The position numbers and the translations under genes were made by a program. Below are positions 49,801 to 59,782 of a stretch of DNA of 64,000 bases, one piece after another. The notes under the pieces were generated by a model. That model saw nothing but the letters and a program-made list of their open reading frames with translations, was not told where the DNA came from and searched no databases. Position 1 is the stretch's first letter. Each line of letters begins with the position of its first letter. The DNA is from Arcuatula senhousia (taxonomy: Eukaryota; Mollusca; Bivalvia; Mytilida; Mytilidae), in contig OZ020311.1 in NCBI GenBank assembly GCA_963971305.1, positions 6,634,001 to 6,698,000 on the forward strand, read 5' to 3'.

Positions 49801-52800
49801 TTTTTATTCCTAACTCTAAAAAGACATTCTCTGTCCATTATGTGGATGTGTGGGGTATGTGAGGGTGCTCACTAAGGTTCTTTCATTATAAAATGGGCTA
49901 GGGTAGATAGAGAATCCCTAAACCCTAAACAGACATTACCGTATTTTCCGGAGAATAAAGCGCTCCGGACTTTAAGGCGCAGGGCCGATTTTCAGGGAAA
50001 TATCTGATTTTATCCATTAATAAAGCGCACCTGAGTATTAAACGCACCCCTTTCTTCAGTCTTATAACGTATATTGAATGATTTTTGTCACGTTTATTTC
50101 GTTTTCAGCACAAAGACTCCCGATGTCGTTGAAGATCATTTCCTTTTATATTGTTATTTATTTTTGATTTATAAATAAAATTGTGTTTGATTTTAATAAA
50201 AATGAATAAATACAGCTTGTGTGTTGACTTATTGTTATTGATTTTGACTGTATAAGTGTATATATCGGTAAAATGCAAATTAGTGTATGACACTTGACAG
50301 GTGCTATGATTGACATTTAAATCGTTTGTCGGCAACCTGATTCTCCAGTTATTGTTTTGATTGCAATTAAAGTAAAGTTTATTAACCTTGATATATATGT
50401 TTTGGTTATAATTACTCAAGTTCTGTTTGTGTGATTAATCATTAGTTAGCTACAAGCTTGACCACGTGGTGGAATATAAAAGAAAATCAAAATGGCATAC
50501 CTGTGCATAGGAATGTGTCCAATCTATAATTATAGATTTTTTGTGTGTCCTTGATTATTTATTAACTATTTATTAAATAAAAATCATAAGAACAAATGGT
50601 TCCTTGATCAAACAAATCCATGATATTCACTTGGTAAAAATACACATGAAACGGTGTGTACTTGTCTTGTGTAGATCGATGTCAACAGGTCAAAGGTTGT
50701 TTTTCTTTAATTTTCCTGCACACGAGTTTTAACTGAATAAATTTTATAAAATGATATATGTTTGCTCTAAAATAGCTAGAATAGTGACAAAAGGATTAGT
50801 TGTTCTTGAATTAAAGGGGAAAATAGTCTATAAACTTGTAGGGAGAAAATAAACAAAACTCTCTTCAAAAGTAGGGAGAAAATGAACACATCTGTCCATA
50901 ATATGTAAATATTACTTGCCAGGGTGATAATGTGGACATTACCAACATAGAAAAGGGTATATTAAGCACAAAGATATTTAATATAAATCATTGAAAGAGA
51001 AAGGAAAGGGACAGCATGCATTTTATTTATTATATAAATTCCATATTTTAGGCACACCTCTGTCTGATTACGTAATCAAAATAAAAATGGATGATGATCG
51101 AAACAACTGAAATACATAATAAACAAACACATTCGAGGGTATTAACTTTTATTTCATAAAATAACAAACAAAACATCACATGAATAAAGCTGAAATAGAA
51201 ATTGCAGTAGTTTGGTAATGACCCAGATGAAGTCTTTGCTGGAAAACATCGATGTTTTCACACTGGTCCACCTGAAATTTTTTAAAAAAAATACACAGAT
51301 TAAGCGCACCGGTGTACAAACCGCACCCAGAACTTTTCAGAAAAAAATAGCGGCTTATACACCGGAAAATACGGTATGTCATACATTTTTATTTGTCCTT
51401 ATGGGGAAACAACAAAACAGATACAAAGAAAAACTAGAAAAACTGTGAGCCGCAGCTCACAAATAAATACCCCCCACCCCCCAAAAAAATTAATCAGATA
51501 AAATTTTAAAATAGTAGATGCACATCTACATTATGCCACAAAAATTGTGTGTAAGTTTCATGAAAATCCATCAAGGGGTTTAGGAGGAGTTGCAGATAAG
51601 AGATGGGTACCCCCATGTAGTCGAATGGCTAAGTCCATGTTTTGCTATGGGAAACCCATAAAATCATTCTGATCAAATTTTAAAATAGTAGATGCACATC
51701 TACATTATGCCACAACAATTGTGTGTAAGTTTCATGAAAATCCATCAAGGGGTTTAGGAGGAGTTGCGGATAAGAGATGGGTACCCCCATGTAGCCGAAT
51801 GGCTAAGTCCATGTTTTGCTATGGGAAACCCCAAAAATCATTCTGATCAAATTTTAAAATAGTAGGTGCACATCTACATTATGTCACAAAGATTGTGTGT
51901 AAGTTTCATGAAAATCCACCAAGGGGTTTAGGACAAGTTGTGGATAAGAGAAGGGTACCCCCATGTAGTCGAATGGCTAAGTCCATGTTTTGCTATGGGA
52001 AACCCATAAAATCATTCTGATCAAATTTTAAAATAGTAGATGCACATCTACATTATGCCACAACAATTGTGTGTAAGTTTCATGAAAATCCATCAAGGGG
52101 TTTAGGAGGAGTTGCGGATAAGAGATGGGTACCCCCATGTAGCCTAATGGCTAAGTCCATGTTTTGGTATGGGAAACCCCAAAAATCATTCTGATCAAAT
52201 TTTAAAATAGTAGGTGCACATCTACATTATGTCACAAAGATTGTGTGTAAGTTTCATGAAAATCCATCAAGGGGTTTAGGAGCAGTTGCGGATAAGAGAT
52301 GGGTACCCCAATGAAGTTGAATGGCTAAGTCCATGTTTTGCTATGGGAAACCCCAAAAATCATTCTGATCAAATTTTAAAATAGTAGGTGCACATCTACA
52401 TTATGTCACAAAGATTGTGTGTAAGTTTCATGAAAATCCACCAAGGGGTTTAGGAGGAGTAGCGGATAAGAGATGGGTACCCTGAAGTGTAACGGAAGGA
52501 CGGACGGAAGGACGGACGGACACCCCTATCACTATATACCCCCCACTTTTGAAGTGGGGGGTATAATGAATGAATCCTCAGTGGAAAATTTCAAATTTTG
52601 TCAAAGGTACTAGTGTTGTTAAAAATATAGACTGTTCATGTAAATAATCCAATAGTAAACATAAACAAATAGTAAAGGACTTTAACATAATGTGTTACAG
52701 GGTCTTAGAGTACAAGATTTAAATGTGCAGCATGGAGCCCAGCCTGTTGTTCTTGGTCACATTCCAGTGGGAGAGACATTGTTGTAAGCTGTTTCAAAAA

Positions 52801-55800
52801 TATTAATAGATCAATATCATTGTATCTGCAAACTGTTGGTACTACTATTACTATAGTTAAATATCTGTAACATGTTCTATTCTTATTGTTACCACATGAA
52901 TAGATCATTTTTTTTTACTTCATAGAAAACATTTAAATGTGAAATAAAAATGCATAACAAAGTTTTTTCAAAGTAGAAAATAATAATAAAATCCACCAAC
53001 TTGGACAAATAGAACTTTAAATTTGCTTGAAATATAATTTCAAAAGTTATTACATTTGTTTATATTTATTTTTAGACAGATGAGAGAAGCTTTTAACTCA
53101 ATGAACAGTGAAGGTTCAACAATAGAGAATCAGAGACTTACACCTCAAGAGGTTTGTTGTACATGTATTTCTATAAAAAGAATAAAAATAACAAAAGGAT
53201 GTTCAAATCCCAAAGTTGTGTACAAAAGTTGAAAATCTTTAAATCGAATAACTAGTGATGTGAAAAAAAAAAATGTTTTAGCAGGTACAGTTTCTAAACA
53301 ACAATTTCTTCTTGGTCAACTTTTTGGTCCACATATAGGTTTGATTTATGGATCCCTGTTAGAATATGAACATGATGAATTAAACAAGTTCAAGAAGGTA
53401 GAGTCATGTCAAATATCTGCTTAACAAAAAATCAGTATGTTAGGGACTTGTATGCATTTTCTGCATAATTTTCCTAGGAATTTTTTAACCGCTTCTGAGT
53501 CCATACACTTTTGGAGTATTCCTATTTATTGATTGAAAATTGAATTTGATATTTATAATGTTCGATTATATTGTTTTGATAAAAAAAATGATAATGTCAT
53601 TTGCTTTATTTCAGCTAAAGCTTGCCTACAAGAGCTGCACTGGAAAAGACCTGGATGCTAAGTGGTTAAGGAAGAAAGACAAACCTTCTAGGTACTGCTT
53701 CGAAGATTTCTGCTGCATTATGGTAGAGAGCCAAGCCCATGTAAGTTATTGGAAAGCAAAGGCAGATTGTGACATTTAGTTAAAGGGGGACCAATTAACT
53801 GATCAAAGAGGAGCCCAGAATTTGTCGTGCTTCAGTGATTATCTTCTCTAAACTGGACCCCCTAAAAACTGATCACCCCCCTTTAAAGTGGCCATTTAAA
53901 AAGATATCATCAAACGAGTGTTACAAGTATATGTAAATTTTCCTTTAGACATGCCATTTTATATTGTCCCAGTAGTGGCTTGCTTAGAGAGGATTCACTG
54001 TACATAATTTTTCATCTGAATGGGGCCCGTGCCCCTTGTCCACTAATTCTGCCACTGGAAAGCATAAAAGAATATACATCAGTATGTCAGTATTCTTCCA
54101 TTATATGTAACATCAAACTCATAGGTCACTTCCATGTTTAAAAGAGGACACATAAAATAGCTTTGAACAATATTAATTTTATACCCATATTCATTAAATT
54201 TCATATATGAAAAGTTAGTGATATTATAAGTAGCAAATATCATTTTGAAGGACTTTATTGATAATCACTCACAAACTGGACAAAAAGAACGTCAGTCTCC
54301 TAGTTCAAAGAACAATGGCATACATAATCTTTAGTCTTAAAACTAAAAATAAATGTTTTTTTATGATTAGTATACATAACAACATATGTATGTAACACAA
54401 CAGTTACATTTACACAGTATTTCAAATCTTGGTGGCTTCTGGGCTAAAAATCATTATTTCATGAAATATTGAGATTTTTAGCAATTTTAGAGCATTATCA
54501 TTGAGAAATCTATTAATTTATCATATCGAGCACATATGTTGAGAAAATAGTTTTCTAATTGAATCCTTATTTTTTTTCTTGTAGCAGACAACACTTTCAA
54601 AGAAAATTGCAGCACTGATCTCCAGTTTTCTCAACAGTAAGTTGGATTCATGTATTTTTATAATACACATACCAAAACAGGTATGAAAAACTGGTAGTTT
54701 GGTTATGCTGTATATGCATATTTCAAGGAGTAACCTCTCATCAGCAGCATTTGAATTGAAACATTGGAAGGTCGAAAGCATAGAATATTGAACAAAAAGT
54801 ACTCTAGACCAAAACATGAAAGCCAAATCCAGCACCGAGGATATCGACCATGTGCAGTACAAGGAAAGAAACCCGGTGTTTTTTTATCTTTTATTCAAAA
54901 GTAATTTCATGTTCTAGCAAGTATTCAATTCTGTCTGTCTGTCCTCTTAAGCCGTGAAAATCAGTGCTAACTCCCAAATCACTTGATGGAATGTGATGAA
55001 AGTTTACATTATATTGTATGGAGATGTGCATGTTTACATTCAGGTATGATAGAGCAAAAATAATTAGTCTGAAGATTTCCTCAAATGTAGAAATTATAAG
55101 TTTTTAGTTTTAAAGGCCTTATTATGCAGAACAAAATAAAAAATAAATGTCTCTCTGTGACATTTTGCTTGATCTTCCAAGTTCGGTAATTTGTTATTAC
55201 CTTTATTAATTAGGGCTTAAGCTGTTTTGATAGATTCCTGTCACGTGTTTGTTTTTCTTATCAATTCTTTCTATTTTTGTTTCCAGAATTATCTGGTCAG
55301 AGTGGTTGTTCACAGACCTGTCTATCAGAGAAGGATTACAGAGATGTGTACCTAGGGGGCAGCTGTGGTGACTCAAACTGGAGAGAAAAAGTCATCTCAA
55401 TCCTCAGGTTAATAAAATGTAACCTAAAACTAAATATCGATTCTGCTTGCAGTGTCTTACAAAAATGTGTGATAATCTTCCCAATTTTGGGGTCATTGGT
55501 TTTTGATGAAGATGGCCATAAAGCAGTATCAGACTCAGATGCAGGGCAGAAGGGGGGGGTTCCACCTTAAACTAAGAAAGTTTGCTATTTTTACCTGTGT
55601 CGCCAAAGGCGAAAGCAGGTCTAGTAGTCGGGTCACTCCGTCCGTCCGTCCGTCTGTCCGTCCGTCCCGCTATGGGGTGCCTGTCTTGTGTAATCTGTAT
55701 CTCAAAAACCAAACACTAGATCTTTCTGAAATTTTACACAGTGATTACAGATATATTGAAGATGTGCACCTCCCCTTTTGGGGTCATTTTATAATTTCGT

Positions 55801-58800
55801 TTAGAAATTAGGGGCCCAAAAGGGGCCAAAAAAGCGACTTTTTAATTTTTATCCACAATAACTTTTGTTCTGGTTGACCAAATGCTATGAAACTTTGCAG
55901 TAATGTTACTTACCATAAAAGGAAGGGTTGGGCTGATTTTGGGTGTCCCCCCCCCCTTTTTTGTTTAGAAATTAGGGGCCCTAAAGGGACCAAAAAAGTG
56001 ACTTTTTTATTTGTTTCCGCAATAACTTTTGTTCTGGTTGACCAAATGCTAAGAAACTTTACAGTAATGTTACTCATCATAAAAGGAAGGGTTGGGCTGA
56101 ATTTGGGTGTCCCCTCTTTTTTCGTTTAGAAACTAAGGGGCCAAAAAAGCAACTTTTTTATTTGTTTCCACAATAACTTGTTTTGGTTGACCAAATGCTA
56201 TGAAACTTTACAGTAGTGTTACTCACCATAAATTAAAGGGTGGGGATGATTTTGGGTGTCCCTTCTCTTTTTGTTTAGGAACCAGGGGCCCAAAAGGGGC
56301 AAAAATGTGACATTTTTAATTCATGGTCCAATTTAGAATTTTTTTTTAACAAGTTAATTTTGGTCATATATTGGATACAATATTTTCTTGACCCACCTTT
56401 TCTGTTTAGCAATAAGGGGACCAAAAGGGGAAAAAAATAGAAACTAATTTTTTTGTCTATTTTTACAATATTGGGTGGCATGTGACAAATATGCTTTGTA
56501 AGTCCACCATAGGATGCAAGTGTCAAAATACTTTGACTGTCCATATTGGGCCTAGAACATACAGGGTTCAACGTTTTGCCGTATGACGCAGGGCCAGACA
56601 TCGATTGGTCTTGTTTCATAAGATTGCTATTTTAGGTTATTTTTATGAAAATACCATGTGAATTTTGTTTTTTTGGTAATTATTCCTCCTTTAAATCACA
56701 CCCTTTCCCCTACCCTGTTTAGCATTTGTGTCGATTAATTTCCATGAATATGAAGGCAGATAATTTTCTGGCACTTTTCCAAAAAAATTAAACTATTTTA
56801 GGCAAAAGCTACTGACATAAAACGCCATTAACTAAAACAGTCAACCAGTGAAAGACAAAAATAAAGAATTTTCATTTTTTATACCCCGCCACACGAAGTG
56901 GCAGGGTATTATGTTATACCCTCAGTTTTTTTCGGTGTCTGTCCGTCCGTCCGTCTGTCCGGCCGTCTGTCTGTCCGTCCCCCGAAGGTTTCCGACCAAT
57001 AACTTGAAAACGCGTCAAAGGATTTGAATGATATTTTGCACAGCTGTTTAGTACAATAAAATACAGGTCAAGTTCGATTTCCAGCATGATCCAAAAAATA
57101 GTTTTCGAGATAGGCCACTTTGAAAAATCAAATTTCATGAAATTTTGAGTTTCCGACCAATAACTTGAAAACGCGTCAAAGGATTTGAATGATATTTTGC
57201 ACAGCTGTTTAGTACAATAAAATACAGGTCAAGTTTGATTTCCAGCATGATCCAATAAATAGTTTTCGAGATAGGCCACTTTGAAAAATCAAATTTCATG
57301 AAATTTTGAGTTTCCGACCAATAACTTCAAAACGCTTTATGGCATTCAAATGATATTTTGTACAGCTATTGAGTACAATAAAATACAGGTCAAGTTCAAT
57401 TTCCAGCTTGATCCGAAAACTAGTTTTTGAGAAAGGCCACTTTGAAATCAAATTTTATGAACTTTTGATATTATAACGTGGCGGGGTATCATTTAATGTC
57501 CCATTACATGCCCTATTTTTAAACATTAATCTATGTGTATTAAATTTTATTGCTGTAAACATTTGATTTTACATTTTCACAGAAAATATGGATTATCATA
57601 TGTGAACCCATACATACAAGGTTATACTCAGAAACTCATACCCATCCAGGTGGCTGCTAGAGAAAAGTGTCGTCTGCTTCTGTATGTCATCACTGGCAGA
57701 ACAAGGTCACTGTCTTCCATGATTGAGGTAAGGTCACATGACATCTGCATGTCATGATCATATGATCAAGGCAAGAATCAGAAAAAAAGCATTGATAATT
57801 TTAGTTGCATGAAATTGTTGACCAAACTTTTTGTGGAAGCCAATACTATTTATACTGTAAATGGTCAAAGGCTTATGTTATATTTCTTAAACAATTTTTT
57901 TATTATTATACCTTAAATAACTTCGCACTTACTATTTCCTTCTATAGCTGTGTGCCTGTATAAAATAGAAAGCATCTTAGGGAAACAAATGTACAGTTTT
58001 TCTGTTACCAGTAAACAAATCTATGTTATAAATCAATTTTTACACCAACATATTAATGACTTGAGTGTTTTTACCCATGCAATCTTTGTTTATGAAATTG
58101 AAACGGGACAGTTTAAATACCTGCGTTGTAGTGTAGTAGGTAATATAAAGCCGCAAGTTATCAACACTACAAGAGGTCAGTGATTTTTTTAGCGCTCGTC
58201 ACTTTCGTCATTGACGAAAAGATATTCTATTTGAGGAAAAATTTTCAAACCAAATTTGTTTTGTTTAATAGCCTCGAGCCACCTTAACACACAAATATAT
58301 TTTATTGAACATGATAATAACTGTTGTAATCTGTGTCCTGTCCATGGTACTGAAATTATAATATACATAGCTATAGCCTGCACAATATAGAAATTTGTGT
58401 ATTGGTATTTTTGCTTTAACCGGACTGCCAGAAGCAAACATGGTTATGGATTAAAAGGTCAAACATTTTGATCAACCGCTAAAGTGACTAAAGCCCTAAA
58501 AATCCTTGGAAAAAACCCTGTAGAGGTTTAAATCTTGAGCTCATTTGGTAACGAGCTGGCCTGTCACCAGGTGGCCCAGGATTGATTCTTGGTGACGGTG
58601 GTATGGATCATGCTTTCTGGTCACAAAATTAAGGTTTCATTTCCTCTACTTTATTACAGGCAGGTTACTATGTAGGCCTAGGATGTAAAGTTATCCTGTG
58701 TATACAACAGATACCTAATGATGGCATTGTGGGAGATGAAAAGGTAAGAATTAGGGTGTAAAGTGATCCTGTGTATTCAACAGATACCTAATGATGGCAT

Positions 58801-59782
58801 TGTGGGGGATTAAAAGGTAAGAATTAGCTGTGTAATTTAGTACATATGAATACATGTACCAAATAAAAGGGATAATCATATAGTAAGTCTCCCGATTTCT
58901 GACCAGAACCTCCACATGGTGAGGGATGGTAGCTGGAACTTCTGGTGGGCATTTGTCTCAACTATAAATGCTTTTAACTCAAACTCACTGAAGACTCAGT
59001 TTGTTTTGGAAAGAAATGTTGGCTGTAAAAATTTCATCCTAGTTACTGGTAGCTTATATCTGAAATAATGGCAAAAAAAATATTGATTGTAAGAATCTTA
59101 TTTATTTTTTCACATACCTTGTGACACAAAAACCGTGAAATTTTTCTCCTGGGAAAATAACCTTCTATAGGGTTTAAGGATTTTTTGCTCAACTTACTAA
59201 AATGCTGACTAGGTAGGATAGACAATTAGAGCATTGTTCTTGAGAGTACAAACATATTTCAAGGTCACAGGAACTCCACTCAAATGACACAAACACTAGA
59301 GGTGCAAACAATACTCTTGAACATAAAGAAAAGATAAAAAATGGCCAGACTTCATTGAATTTGCCCAAACCCTGGTTTAATATATCAAATAATTTTCCCA
59401 AAATTTGATACAATCCTTATAATTAAACATTTTTCATACATTACAAGAAAAACAAACACCTTATTCTTGTTTAAAATTTGAATGTTTGTTCTTGGAACTT
59501 ACACCACCTCATCGCAAGAAGGAATTGTCTTGAAGATTATTTTCACTGATCTTCATAAAGTTTTGTGCAGGATCCATTAAAGACCCTTTGTAAACCACTT
59601 GTTCCTTTTCACTTTAGGTATCCAACTGTGCATTTAAAGACTATACTCGAGGTCGTGCATACTTAGCTGACCTTGCCAATAGAGAAGGAGCCCCAATATT
59701 TGAAGATATGGAAGAGTCTGTAATGTACTGTGTCAATTATCTACAAGAAATGGCATCATTTAATGATTCCATGTACAGCTAG
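34879..59782 (+). CDS. Tandem EF-hand-like / nucleoside deoxyribosyltransferase-like protein, 18 exons
   Basis: The exons are 34879-34934, 36520-36629, 36963-37077, 39045-39127, 41758-41849, 42311-42364, 45137-45215, 45848-45926, 46738-46858, 52701-52783, 53076-53158, 53339-53397, 53615-53740, 54585-54636, 55287-55407, 57583-57727, 58660-58743 and 59618-59782. All introns are GT/AG and the phases join to 1707 bp, or 568 residues plus stop. Residues ~19-95 are a degenerate EF-hand pair. Residues ~122-263 and ~418-560 are two Nuc_deoxyri_tr2-type domains (V F L G G S C and V Y L G G S C), each with the expected catalytic Glu (E191, E486). A second EF-like segment lies at ~290-385. I recall that Drosophila raw belongs to this family; that link is from memory. 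The first exon (good Kozak aaaATGG, weak GTGCTT donor) and the 53158 donor (GTACAT, needed for frame) are the least certain. Confidence 0.8.
34962..35815 (+). repeat. Pearl-like element of the 'cccccaccgcaacgcg' family
   Basis: The head (gtcccccaccgcaacgcgtc) and the tail (gcggcgacgggggacacatg) pair as inverted hairpins. The core includes gggtgcaactcctcagacac. A foreign-looking stretch (35330-35530: cccatgcacgctaaagaccc) resembles a SINE body but has no A/B boxes that I can place. It lies in the first intron of the deoxyribosyltransferase-like gene. Confidence 0.55.
35836..36490 (+). repeat. Pearl-like element, three ~160-170-bp units
   Basis: The head hairpin (atgccccgccaactttttt then ggggggcat) is present twice, followed by ccgtccgtccgtccgtcac. 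Units start ttttccgcacttttttt at about 35949, 36119 and 36279. The tail is gccagcggggcatcagtgtc. It ends about 30 bp before exon 2. Confidence 0.75.
36520..37077 (+). CDS. Exons 2-3 of the deoxyribosyltransferase-like gene (EF-hand pair)
   Basis: Exon 2 reads D L Y D V F Q L Y D D G N G R I P L and exon 3 ends H V T F G E F C I L V T E L R. This is helix-loop-helix EF-hand spacing. In the first loop the position-1 Asp is replaced by Tyr and position 12 is not Glu, so calcium binding is doubtful. Confidence 0.75.
37909..38116. mobile_element. TA-flanked MITE with CTGTAAACC ends
   Basis: The ends ctgtaaacctggaaattttc and its inverse (gaaaatttcccggtttacag) are flanked by TA on both sides. The interior repeats ttcgcg/cgcgaa palindromes. 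A relative with ctgtaaaccaa ends and ttcgtg/cgcgaaag motifs lies at 38765-38960. Confidence 0.7.
38765..38960. mobile_element. Second CTGTAAACC-type MITE (diverged)
   Basis: The left end ctgtaaaccaattaac and the right end gtttgttggtttac are inverted. Internal gcgaaagtttgtag and cgtgaaagtttgtag pieces repeat. The right terminus has lost the final CAG, so the boundary is approximate. Confidence 0.55.
41240..41400 (+). repeat. Degenerate pearl-like unit
   Basis: A single decayed unit with tttggtatacagcatcatgg, ggtcccataa and tacctacttcct, the same phrases as the units near 49620-49720. No head or microsatellite remains. Confidence 0.5.
41758..46858 (+). CDS. Exons 5-9: first deoxyribosyltransferase-like domain
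   Basis: Spliced, these read V F L G G S C N P T T W R Q D V A, I T F Y N P Q V Q N W R P E L, A D V M F F V I D K E T R G I S S, L I E V A Y L V G, Q V I L V L T D, and a C-terminal P V F T D L N T A L. The Rossmann-like order of strands, the A-D-V-M-F-F-V strand and the S S x I E motif fit nucleoside 2-deoxyribosyltransferase folds, where the Glu is the nucleophile. Activity is not proven by this. Confidence 0.85.
42509..43303. mobile_element. hAT-type MITE, 795 bp
   Basis: The ends are CAGGGTTGGC and its complement. A perfect 8-bp target duplication TCCATAAT flanks it (42501-42508, 43304-43311), as expected for hAT. Subterminal regions are dense in gggaaatact/tatttccc repeats. No transposase is present. 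It lies in an intron of the deoxyribosyltransferase-like gene. Confidence 0.9.
43452..44620 (+). repeat. Pearl-like element, ~154-bp units
   Basis: The head is a hairpin (ccctgcgctagcg then cgcggggatta) followed by a gtacgtacgtacgta microsatellite. Units with ggttatttggaatacag recur at 43707, 43861, 44015, 44169 and 44322, a period of 153-154 bp. The tail ctagcgcagggata is inverse to the head. Confidence 0.8.
47110..47832 (+). repeat. Pearl-like element, copy 1 of an adjacent pair
   Basis: Head tgcccccgcgacgacatgtc then ggggggcatt, a short gtccgtccgtac stretch, four ~165-bp units containing gaaacttggtaggatggttc, and a tail gcgggggcatccgtgtccca. Any ORFs are repeat translations. Confidence 0.8.
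47838..48570 (+). repeat. Pearl-like element, copy 2 of an adjacent pair
   Basis: Same family and orientation as the preceding copy, with a longer gtacgtacgtacgtacgtac microsatellite. The pair abuts within a few bases, so one probably arose by local duplication or by insertion next to the other. Confidence 0.8.
48826..49860 (+). repeat. Pearl-like element, five or more ~160-bp units
   Basis: Head ttataccccacgcaaagaag then cgcagggtata, microsatellite gtccgtccgtctgtccg, and units with ggcttttgatatttggtatg and ctacttcctgtt. The tail is tgtccattatgtggatgtg. The last units are more diverged. Confidence 0.75.
49939..51374. mobile_element. CCGTATTTTCCGG-ended MITE, 1.44 kb
   Basis: The left end ccgtattttccggagaataa and the right end (complement of ccgtattttccggtgtataa) are inverted and flanked by TA on both sides. 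GCGC-containing aagcgcacc motifs repeat beside both ends. These ends are widespread in animal genomes. No transposase can be seen; the 104-codon minus-strand frame at 50105-50419 is Asn/Lys-rich and unrecognised. Confidence 0.7.
51440..52566 (-). repeat. Pearl-like element in inverse orientation, six ~174-bp units
   Basis: On the plus strand it starts with units carrying tagtagatgcacatctacat at about 174-bp spacing (six in all), then ggacggacggaaggacggac, and ends in the hairpin taccccccacttttgaagtg then gggggtata. The last element exon before it is 46738-46858 and the next exon begins 135 bp after it. Confidence 0.8.
52701..54636 (+). CDS. Exons 10-14: linker and second EF-hand-like segment
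   Basis: Contains G L R V Q D L N V Q H G A, T P Q E V C C L I Y G S L L E Y E, and C F E D F C C I M V E S Q A H. The F-E-D-F-C-C-I-M-V-E stretch parallels F-G-E-F-C-I-L-V-T-E of exon 3, which supports duplication of an EF + transferase module. The frame across 53158/53339 requires the GTACAT donor; the nearer GTTTGT donor at 53152 would put a stop at the start of the next exon. Confidence 0.7.
54663..54890 (-). repeat. Solitary diverged copy of the hammerhead repeat
   Basis: On the minus strand it follows the A-type unit of the 16-18.7 kb array, from aacaccgggtttctttcc through cacatgg and cctcggtgctggatttgg to ttttggtat. Differences are common throughout, in contrast to the near-identical array units. 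It lies in intron 14 of the deoxyribosyltransferase-like gene, antisense to it. Confidence 0.85.
54705..54750 (-). ncRNA. Hammerhead ribozyme with compensatory changes
   Basis: On the minus strand: stem I ATGCTG with CAGCAT (the array has ATGCTA with TAGCAT, so the pair next to the core changed from A-U to G-C on both sides). CTGATGA, stem II GAGG/CCTT and GAA are unchanged. Stem III is ATA and TAT around TGCA (array: TCGA). A precedes the predicted cleavage site. Every core position needed for the type I fold is kept. Confidence 0.85.
55287..59782 (+). CDS. Exons 15-18: second deoxyribosyltransferase-like domain and C-terminus
   Basis: Reads V Y L G G S C G D S N W R E K V, L S Y V N P Y, R L L L Y V I T G R T R S L S S M, I E A G Y Y V G L G C K V I L C I Q, and A P I F E D M E E S V M Y C V N Y L. 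The order of motifs copies domain 1, with Glu486 in S S M I E. The stop TAG is at 59780-59782. An AATAAA at 60161-60166 may serve as the poly(A) signal. Confidence 0.85.
55585..56300 (+). repeat. Pearl-like element, three to four ~150-bp units
   Basis: Head cctgtgtcgccaaaggcgaa then agcaggt, microsatellite gtccgtccgtccgtctgtcc, and units with ttgttctggttgaccaaatg and ataaaaggaagggttggg. The distal part (56300-56640) is more diverged. It lies in intron 15 of the deoxyribosyltransferase-like gene. Confidence 0.75.
56880..57490 (+). repeat. Pearl-like element, three ~164-bp units
   Basis: Head taccccgccacacgaagtgg then cagggtat, microsatellite ctgtccgtccgtccgtctgt, and three units starting gtttccgaccaataactt. 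The tail gtggcggggtatca is inverse to the head. It is the same family as 18835-19076. Confidence 0.8.
58537..58612 (+). repeat. tRNA-like sequence (SINE head or tRNA pseudogene)
   Basis: gagctcatttggtaacgagc recalls an A box and ggattgattcttggtgacg a B box, with spacing close to a tRNA gene. Stems are imperfect. It lies 48 bp before exon 17 of the deoxyribosyltransferase-like gene. Confidence 0.45.
58689..58826 (+). repeat. Tandem duplication of an exon end with its splice donor
   Basis: The 3' part of exon 17 plus its donor (from ggatgtaaagttatcctgtg through gtaagaattag) is repeated directly behind itself with a few changes, including a TAA in the frame of the copy. Confidence 0.8.
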
